Part shown: positions 57,791 to 64,000 of the stretch, in pieces | Layout of the letters: the number at the start of each line of letters is the position of its first letter | Numbering within the stretch: the stretch's first letter is position 1 | Source of the DNA: Polynucleobacter sp. HIN5 | Lineage (GTDB): Bacteria; Pseudomonadota; Gammaproteobacteria; Burkholderiales; Burkholderiaceae | Length of the DNA stretch: 64,000 nt | Reading direction: 5' to 3' | Assembly (NCBI RefSeq): GCF_030297555.1 | Contig: NZ_AP028136.1 | Coordinates: forward strand, 868,001-932,000 | The notes under the pieces: generated by a model | The model's database searches: none | What the model was told of the DNA's origin: nothing | Seen by the model: only the letters and a program-made list of their open reading frames with translations | Made by a program: the position numbers and the translations under genes

Positions 57791-58984
57791 ATGCAAGCTA
57801 AGTATGAGGTTCGGGTTCTAAATCAAACTTTGGATGTCCCTCGGCAGGCATGGGACTCAATCCTGCCGCCCTCGGCCGGCCCCTTCATGCGGCACTCATT
57901 TCTGAGTCTTTTAGAGAAATCCAGCTGCGTGAGTGCAGAAACGGGATGGAAGCCATCGCATCTGGCGCTTTATGAAGCTGGTGGAGAATCGCTTCTTGGC
58001 GCATTACCTCTTTACCTTAAAACCCACTCCTATGGAGAATATGTCTTTGATTGGTCCTGGGCCGAGGCCTATACCCAAGCAGGGCTGCCCTACTTTCCCA
58101 AAGCACTGAGCGCCATCCCCTTTACTCCGGTTACCTCTTCGCGCTTGTTGGCCAGATCACCCGAGCATCAAGAAGCCCTAATCACTGGTTTAAAACAATT
58201 GGTTGGCGAGCTAAGCTTATCGTCCGCTCATATTCTTTTTCCCGTTGAGGAGGAGGCAAAGCTTCTTCGGGAAGCGGGATTCTTAAAGCGCGAGTCGGTT
58301 CAGTTTCATTGGCATAACCAGGGCTATCGTGATTTCGAGGGCTTTTTATCCACCCTCACCATGAAACGCCGCAAGAACATTAAGCGTGAACGCAAGCAGG
58401 TTCAAAGTGCGGGCATTACCTTTGAACACCTTCCTGGAGAATCGATGACCGAGGAAGATGTTCTGTTCTTCTACCGGTGCTATCGCAATACCTATCAGAA
58501 CCACTACTCTACTCCTTACCTGAATCAACTCTTTTTTCAGGAGTGGGTCCAGCAGATGCCCCGCAATCTTCATCTGATTGTGGCCAAGCATGAAGGCCGT
58601 GCAATTGCCAGCGCTCTATTGGTCGTTGATCGTGAACAAAGTAAAGCCTATGGCCGGTATTGGGGGTGCGTGGAGCAACATCCCTGTCTTCATTTTGAGA
58701 CCGCCTTCTATCAAGCAATTGACTATTGCATCCGCGAAGGAATCCAAACTCTGGAAGGGGGTGCACAAGGTGAACATAAGATGGCACGGGGGTTTATGCC
58801 AACAACCGTCTCGTCATACCACCATCTGGGTGATCCACGATTTGCTGCTGCAGTGGCACGATTTCTGGAACGTGAGTGTCAAGGGATTGGTCAATACCTG
58901 GATGAGCTGGCTGAACATAGCCCCTTGCGCCATGACCCTAATTCAAGCAGCCTCGGCAGAATTGAACTTGATGCATTAAAGTAA
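57791..58984 (+). CDS. FemAB-like / GNAT-fold protein (DUF482 family)
   Basis: The 397-residue protein has the family pattern of an N-terminal FMRHSFLSLLE block and LPLYLKTHSYGEYVFDWSWAEAY. Further blocks are FLSTLTMKRRKNIKRERKQV and the C-terminal ALLVVDREQSKAYGRYWG and EGGAQGEHKMARGFMP. The group is described as peptidoglycan-recognition or FemAB-related acyltransferases; the substrate is not known. It precedes the DUF1289 gene by 3 nt. Confidence 0.88.
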   Translation: MQAKYEVRVLNQTLDVPRQAWDSILPPSAGPFMRHSFLSLLEKSSCVSAETGWKPSHLALYEAGGESLLGALPLYLKTHSYGEYVFDWSWAEAYTQAGLPYFPKALSAIPFTPVTSSRLLARSPEHQEALITGLKQLVGELSLSSAHILFPVEEEAKLLREAGFLKRESVQFHWHNQGYRDFEGFLSTLTMKRRKNIKRERKQVQSAGITFEHLPGESMTEEDVLFFYRCYRNTYQNHYSTPYLNQLFFQEWVQQMPRNLHLIVAKHEGRAIASALLVVDREQSKAYGRYWGCVEQHPCLHFETAFYQAIDYCIREGIQTLEGGAQGEHKMARGFMPTTVSSYHHLGDPRFAAAVARFLERECQGIGQYLDELAEHSPLRHDPNSSSLGRIELDALK

Positions 58985-58987
58985 GGC

Positions 58988-59221
58988 ATGAGCTCAATCA
59001 ATAGTGGTGCTAATTCTTTAGGAATCGGAGATAGCGATTCTGACTCCCCGTGCATTGGGATCTGCTCAACCCTCTTTGATGAAATCTGCAAAGGCTGTGG
59101 CCGCACCGCCTTAGAAGTCAGTAACTGGGTCTTTATGAGCCCGGAGGAGAAACAATCTGTCTGGACTCGCATTCAGGCAGAAGGTACTGCCATGCGCTTT
59201 ACCCGCGAGCAAAAATCTTAA
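58988..59221 (+). CDS. DUF1289 small cysteine-motif protein
   Basis: The 77-residue protein has the family core [20 protein letters not shown] followed by GR and a W in [12 protein letters not shown]. Four Cys (C-x3-C...C-x2-C) suggest metal binding. The role is unknown. It is translationally close to the FemAB-like gene and convergent with the ABC-F gene, overlapping by 4 nt. Confidence 0.9.
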   Translation: MSSINSGANSLGIGDSDSDSPCIGICSTLFDEICKGCGRTALEVSNWVFMSPEEKQSVWTRIQAEGTAMRFTREQKS

Positions 59222-60825
59222 CCCGCCAACTCCTGGCTGCGCAAATACTCCTCATACGTTCCTGAATAATCATTGATCGTGCCGTCCGGCTTGATCTCCA
59301 GAATTCGGTTCGCTAGCGCCGAGACAAACTCGCGGTCATGGGAGACAAAAATCAGAGTGCCATCAAATTTCTCGAGAGCGATTTGTAAACTCTCAATCGA
59401 TTCCATATCCATATGATTGGTCGGCTCATCCATTGCAAGCACGTTATGCTTTTGAAGCATCAACTTACCCCAAATCATGCGTCCCTTCTCGCCACCCGAA
59501 ACCACCTTCACCGATTTACCAATCTCATCCCCTGAGAACAAGAGACGCCCTAGAATGCCACGTACAACCTGATCGTCATCGCCTGGTTTGCGCCATTGAG
59601 TCATCCACTCAATCAGGTTCTCATCCTTAGGAAAGTATTCACTGGTATCTTGCGGCATCACACCTACATTGGCATTCTCAGCCCACTTCACATCCCCAGT
59701 ATCTGCAGCAATGCCATCGAAGCGTTTACTCAACATGGTTTTGAGTAAGGTGGTCTTGCCGGCTCCATTCTGACCAATAATGGCAATCTTCTCGCCGGGA
59801 CGAATCGCAATCTTGAAATTCTTGAAAATTACCCGATCAAATTTTTTAGTGAGGGCATTGCACTCTACTGCCATATTGTGTAACTTCTTCTCGGTCTCAA
59901 ACCGAATAAACGGGTTTTGGCGCGATGACGGCTTAATATCAATCAGCTCAATCTTCTCGAGTTGGCGCTGGCGTGAGGTCGCCTGTCTAGCCTTTGAGGC
60001 ATTGGCCGAGAAGCGACTCACGAATGCCTGAAGTTCAGCCATCTTCTCTTTGGCCTTGGCATTAGCCGCCATTTGCTGAGCCCGTGCCTGGGTGGATGCC
60101 AACATATAGGAATCGTAGTTCCCGGGATAGACCTTCAGCGTACCGTAGTCCATATCGGCCATATGCGTGCACACTTCATTTAAGAAATGACGATCATGCG
60201 AAATGATAATCATGGTGCTATTGCGTTGATTCAGGATTTCTTCGAGCCAATGAATCGAATGAATATCCAAGTTATTGGTTGGCTCATCAAGCAGTAAGAC
60301 ATCTGGGTCTGAGAATAAAGCCTGAGCAAGCAAGACGCGCAATTTCCAGCCCGGCGCAATATTACTCATGGGGCCATTGTGTTGTTCGAGTGGAATACCA
60401 ATGCCAAGTAGCAACTCGCCAGCGCGTGCTTCAGCGGTGTAGCCACCAAACTCGGCATACTTGGCTTCGAGCTCGGCTGCGCGCATATAGTCTTCATCGG
60501 TCGCATCGGGATTGGCATAAATGGCATCGCGCTCTGCCGCGGCCTGCCACATTTCAGCATGACCCATCATCACCACATCGAGCACACGAATATCTTCATA
60601 GGCAAATTGATCTTGGCGTAACTTACCAAGACGAATATTGGGTTCAAGACTGACATTGCCAGCCGATGGCTCCAACTCTCCGCCAAGGATTTTCATAAAG
60701 GTTGATTTGCCACAACCATTGGCGCCAATTAAGCCGTAGCGATTACCGCCACCAAACTTGACGGAGATGTTTTCAAACAGGGGTTTTGCCCCAAACTGCA
60801 TGGTGATATTAGACGCGTTTAACAC
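59218..60825 (-). CDS. ybiT: ABC-F family ATPase, YbiT type
   Basis: The 535-residue protein has tandem ABC domains without membrane segments: Walker [10 protein letters not shown] and GQNGAGKTT, Walker [12 protein letters not shown] and [11 protein letters not shown], and a charged inter-domain linker near residues 240-300. ABC-F proteins act at the ribosomal exit site to regulate or rescue translation. The strings [19 protein letters not shown] and [17 protein letters not shown] fit YbiT rather than EttA or Uup. GTG start at 60825. Confidence 0.9.
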   Translation of the reverse strand: MLNASNITMQFGAKPLFENISVKFGGGNRYGLIGANGCGKSTFMKILGGELEPSAGNVSLEPNIRLGKLRQDQFAYEDIRVLDVVMMGHAEMWQAAAERDAIYANPDATDEDYMRAAELEAKYAEFGGYTAEARAGELLLGIGIPLEQHNGPMSNIAPGWKLRVLLAQALFSDPDVLLLDEPTNNLDIHSIHWLEEILNQRNSTMIIISHDRHFLNEVCTHMADMDYGTLKVYPGNYDSYMLASTQARAQQMAANAKAKEKMAELQAFVSRFSANASKARQATSRQRQLEKIELIDIKPSSRQNPFIRFETEKKLHNMAVECNALTKKFDRVIFKNFKIAIRPGEKIAIIGQNGAGKTTLLKTMLSKRFDGIAADTGDVKWAENANVGVMPQDTSEYFPKDENLIEWMTQWRKPGDDDQVVRGILGRLLFSGDEIGKSVKVVSGGEKGRMIWGKLMLQKHNVLAMDEPTNHMDMESIESLQIALEKFDGTLIFVSHDREFVSALANRILEIKPDGTINDYSGTYEEYLRSQELAG

Positions 60826-60896
60826 AAGAACTTTCTCAATAATGATGCCGTGCTGGCAAAGCTCACTATTTTAACGGTCTTCCATGCTCAAGATGC

Positions 60897-62537
60897 TTAA
60901 AATGCGGCTGCAAGCCCATCCCGACGGCTATCGCTCGCTGCGACATAGCCATCGCCAATTTGATCGGATAGGCGCCAGATAAATTGGCCAGAACCAAAAT
61001 CCATATACGGATCATCGACCTTTTTCAGAATATGCCCCCGTTCGATGAGGCCCTTAACTGTTTGGGGGTCCATATTGGCTTCCACATCCAGACTGAAATC
61101 TCGATTCACCTTCCAGCGTGGTGCATCACACGCAGCTTGAGGCTGCTGTTGATAGACCAACATGCGCAAAAGTGTTTGTAAATGCCCTTGCGGCTGCATA
61201 TCGCCACCCATCACCCCAAAACTCATTTGGGGAACGGTTTTACCATTCACTTCTTTAGTTAAGAATGCCGGAATGATCGTATGAAATGGTCGCTTATTGC
61301 CTGCCACCACATTGGGTGATTGAGGGTCGGATGAAAATCCATATCCCCGATTCTGAAAACTAATTCCCCAATTCGGTTCCACCACTCCTGAACCAAAACC
61401 CATGTAATTACTTTGAATAAACGAGATCATGCGCCCCTCTTCATCGGCGGCACTTAAATAAATAGTGCCTCCCGTATTGGGCATGCCAAAGGTAAATTGG
61501 GTAGCGCGTTGCAAATCAATTTCTCCTGCTCGCTTGGCAAGGTACTTGGGATTGAGCATTTGTTCGGAGCTGACCTCCATCGAGCGTGGATCCGCTACAT
61601 AGCGATAAATATCTGCGAAGGCTAATTTCATGGCCTCGATTTGCAAATGCTGACTATCGATACCGTCTACTGGATACTTTGATAGATCATGGTTCTCTAA
61701 GATCCCCATCGCCATTAGGGCGCCAATCCCCTGGCCATTTGGGGGTATCTCATGCACGTCATAGCCCTGCACCCGTGTTGAGATGGTGCCAACCCAGTCT
61801 GGCTGATAGTTGGCTAAATCACTGGCCTTCAATGCCGCTTGGTGCTCCTGAGCAAATTCAATGATTGATTTGGCAATCTCACCTTCATAAAAATCGCGGA
61901 TGCCCTTTTGGGCAATTTGCTTCAATGCTCGGGCGGCTGCATGAAAATGAAAGATCTCACCCGTGTGTGGTGCTCGACCATTTGGCATGAATGCCTTCGC
62001 AAAACCTGGCTGGGGGCTAAGCTCCTTCACAGCGGCAGCCCACTTATGCGCCACGATTGGTGCGACCGCATGCCCGCGCTCTGCAATCTCAATGGCGGGC
62101 TGCAGGATATCAGCCAAAGGCAAGGCTCCAAAGCGCTGATGAAGCGCCTCCCAGCCAGCAATGGCGCCCGGCACGGTCACACTATCCCACCCTCGCATGG
62201 GGCGATTGGTCATGCCGTGTGTATCACGACCATACTTCTTGGCAAAGTAGTCAATACTCCAGTCGGCTGGTGAGACCCCTGAGGCATTTAAACCATGTAG
62301 TTCATGCCCATCCCAAACGATGGCAAAACAATCACTACCTAAACCATTCGAAACTGGCTCAACGATCATTAAGGCCGCTGCGGCAGCAATAGCAGCGTCA
62401 ATTGCGTTACCCCCCTGCTGCATCATCTTCAATCCTGCTTGAGCGGCATAGGGATGGGAGGTTGAGCAAATATTGCGGCCAAAAACGGGCATCCGTACAG
62501 TGGGATATGGGTTGTGCCAATTAAACGGTGAGCTCAT
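60897..62537 (-). CDS. Gamma-glutamyltransferase family protein
   Basis: The 546-residue Ntn-hydrolase precursor has the N-terminal SHPYAAQAGLKMMQQGGNAIDAAIA motif in pieces. The autocleavage Thr lies in NTGGTIYLSAADEEG, at about two-thirds of the protein. No signal peptide is visible, as in the YwrD-like subgroup, so it may act in the cytoplasm; glutathione or another gamma-glutamyl compound could be the substrate. Its ATG overlaps the msrQ stop, suggesting co-expression with the methionine sulfoxide repair genes. Confidence 0.9.
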   Translation of the reverse strand: MSSPFNWHNPYPTVRMPVFGRNICSTSHPYAAQAGLKMMQQGGNAIDAAIAAAAALMIVEPVSNGLGSDCFAIVWDGHELHGLNASGVSPADWSIDYFAKKYGRDTHGMTNRPMRGWDSVTVPGAIAGWEALHQRFGALPLADILQPAIEIAERGHAVAPIVAHKWAAAVKELSPQPGFAKAFMPNGRAPHTGEIFHFHAAARALKQIAQKGIRDFYEGEIAKSIIEFAQEHQAALKASDLANYQPDWVGTISTRVQGYDVHEIPPNGQGIGALMAMGILENHDLSKYPVDGIDSQHLQIEAMKLAFADIYRYVADPRSMEVSSEQMLNPKYLAKRAGEIDLQRATQFTFGMPNTGGTIYLSAADEEGRMISFIQSNYMGFGSGVVEPNWGISFQNRGYGFSSDPQSPNVVAGNKRPFHTIIPAFLTKEVNGKTVPQMSFGVMGGDMQPQGHLQTLLRMLVYQQQPQAACDAPRWKVNRDFSLDVEANMDPQTVKGLIERGHILKKVDDPYMDFGSGQFIWRLSDQIGDGYVAASDSRRDGLAAAF

Positions 62538-63142
62538 GATCGTGTCTTTATTCTTCGAAGTTGTTCGCGGATAACGGGAATCCGCACCACTAACAATACC
62601 AAGATTATCCCAGCATAGATGTAAACGGTCTGAAAATCATTTTTACCTGCCTTATGCCAAAAGTAATGCAGCACTCCAAGGATGGCAATCAAATAAATAA
62701 GGCGATGCAGGCTGCTCCAGCGGCGCCCCAGCCAGTGCATCGACGCTCGGTTCGAAGTGATTGCTAATAGACTCATACAAACAAAGGCAACAAACCCTAC
62801 TGTAATGAATGGGCGTTCAATCACGTCTGCAAACATCTCTTGGAAATCAAGATTGTGATCCAGCCAATACCAAATCGTGAAGTGTAAGAATGCATAGAAG
62901 AATGTAAATAGCCCGAGCATCCGTCGCATTTGGATCCACCCCGACCACGCGGTTAACCAATGCATTGGACTCATGGCCAAGGTGATGCACAAAAAGGTAA
63001 TGGTCCAGGTACCAGTTGAACGAGTAATGAACTCGACAGGATTAGCACCCAGCTGTCCAGCATAGGCAAGCACAAATAAACGGGCAAGCGGAATCAGCGC
63101 TACAACAAAGACCCAGCGCTTAATCTGCGCGATTGCAACCAT
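62534..63142 (-). CDS. msrQ: Haem b membrane subunit of MsrPQ
   Basis: The 202-residue ferric-reductase-like protein has about six helices with His pairs in FFYAFLHFTIWYW and LGVLHYFWHKAGK. It passes quinone electrons to the periplasmic MsrP for repair of oxidised methionine. Encoded 3 nt after msrP. Confidence 0.95.
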   Translation of the reverse strand: MVAIAQIKRWVFVVALIPLARLFVLAYAGQLGANPVEFITRSTGTWTITFLCITLAMSPMHWLTAWSGWIQMRRMLGLFTFFYAFLHFTIWYWLDHNLDFQEMFADVIERPFITVGFVAFVCMSLLAITSNRASMHWLGRRWSSLHRLIYLIAILGVLHYFWHKAGKNDFQTVYIYAGIILVLLVVRIPVIREQLRRIKTRS

Positions 63143-63145
63143 GGT

Positions 63146-64000
63146 TTAGTAAAACTTACGCAAATCCATCCCTGCATAAAGCTTGGCAACATAATCGCCA
63201 TAGCCATTAAAGGGCTCGGTTTTAATCTTAGGCGCAAAGATCCCCCGACCATCAATGCGACGCTCGGTGGCTTGGCTCCAACGTGGATGACTCACAGCTG
63301 GATTAACGTTCGAATAAAAACCATACTCTCTTGGGGCTGATGCACTCCAACTGGTGAGCGGTTGTTTCTCGGTCAAGCGAATGGTGACCAATGATTTGGA
63401 ACTCTTAAAGCCATACTTCCAGGGCACAATCAGACGAATGGGCGCACCATTTTGTTTGGGCAATAACTCGCCATACATCCCAAATGTAAGAAGAGTTAAT
63501 GGGTTCATGGCCTCATCCATTCGTAGACCCTCACGATAGGGCCAATCGAGTACGGGTCGCTTTAATCCAGGCATTTGTTTTGGGTCAGCCAGGCTAATGA
63601 ACTCGACATACTTCGCTGATCCTAGAGGCTCTACTCGATTGAGAAGATGCGATAAGGCATAGCCATTCCATGGAATCACCATCGACCAACCTTCCACGCA
63701 GCGCAGTCGATAAACGCGCTCTTCCATGGGTGCCAACTTCAGTAGTGCATCAATATCGAGTGTGACCGGTTTTTTTACCATCCCCTCGATTGATACGGTC
63801 CAGGGTCTGGTTTGCAGACGATCGGCAAACTTAGCAGGATCATCCTTATCCATTCCAAACTCATAGAAATTATTGTAGGTAGTTGCATCCTCATACGAGG
63901 TTTGGGTCTCGCGGGTGGAGTACTGTTCATTAAGCTTTGCTGGAAGCTTCTCGCGCGGTGCTGTCGTTTTAGCAAAGGCATCGCGCTCAAGCCAGGATCC
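63146..64000 (-). CDS. msrP: Periplasmic methionine sulfoxide reductase catalytic subunit, N-terminus beyond the window
   Basis: About 285 residues are visible; the frame is open to the right window edge, so the Tat signal and start are missing. The molybdenum-binding Cys is in [15 protein letters not shown], with [14 protein letters not shown] and [23 protein letters not shown] typical of MsrP (YedY). It reduces methionine sulfoxides in envelope proteins using electrons from MsrQ. A truncated frame starting at 63853 is an artefact of the window edge. Confidence 0.95.
   Translation of the reverse strand, partial: GSWLERDAFAKTTAPREKLPAKLNEQYSTRETQTSYEDATTYNNFYEFGMDKDDPAKFADRLQTRPWTVSIEGMVKKPVTLDIDALLKLAPMEERVYRLRCVEGWSMVIPWNGYALSHLLNRVEPLGSAKYVEFISLADPKQMPGLKRPVLDWPYREGLRMDEAMNPLTLLTFGMYGELLPKQNGAPIRLIVPWKYGFKSSKSLVTIRLTEKQPLTSWSASAPREYGFYSNVNPAVSHPRWSQATERRIDGRGIFAPKIKTEPFNGYGDYVAKLYAGMDLRKFY

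Overview
The window looks like a stretch of chromosome from a free-living freshwater betaproteobacterium. Gene content, the pyrG-kdsA-eno-ftsB order, a PpiD-type folding factor, aconitase B and repeated orphan 'Bug' solute-binding proteins point to Burkholderiales, and Polynucleobacter or a close relative is my best guess. This is inferred from remembered protein families, not from a search. Coding density is very high. No insertion sequence, prophage, CRISPR array or rRNA is visible.

Layout. 1-7.7 kb: the 3' end of a ppiD-like gene, a divergent tesA/ybbA pair, purL, a spermidine-synthase-like gene and a small membrane protein. 7.8-17.4 kb: acnB, a small superinfection-immunity-like protein, pyrG-kdsA-eno-ftsB, hslO and gltX. 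17.4-17.7 kb: tRNA-Ala, tRNA-Glu and tRNA-Asp. 17.8-24.3 kb: two paralogous periplasmic proteins flanking a TauD-type dioxygenase, a Bug solute-binding protein, an M48 lipoprotein protease and a ThDP enzyme. 24.3-29.5 kb: a LysR regulator divergent from gcl-hyi-glxR (glyoxylate to glycerate) and a YqiA-like esterase.

29.5-35.1 kb: a second LysR regulator divergent from an unusual operon. It encodes a succinate dehydrogenase/fumarate reductase iron-sulfur subunit, two membrane anchors, a two-subunit class I fumarase and the flavoprotein. The flavoprotein has Cys where the FAD-binding His of SdhA/FrdA normally lies. 35.1-45.0 kb: the most notable region. A Bug solute-binding protein is divergent from genes that fit slcC-comC-suyA-suyB and a GntR regulator, meeting tail to tail a three-gene molybdoenzyme operon that fits soeABC. 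Together they predict that both sulfolactate enantiomers are converted to pyruvate and sulfite, and that sulfite is oxidised to sulfate with electrons passed to quinone.

45.0-64.0 kb: accessory and housekeeping genes. These are an HNH nuclease, a DUF3108 protein, a potassium-channel-like protein, an ankyrin protein, the tatD-holB-tmk-mltG block, ygfZ, an NRDE protein, selO, msrB, yciB, bolA, a parvulin, gloA, a FemAB-like protein, a DUF1289 protein, an ABC-F ATPase, a gamma-glutamyltransferase and msrPQ (msrP runs off the window). Several genes have a -10-like hexamer only 6-7 nt before the ATG, so some transcripts may be leaderless.
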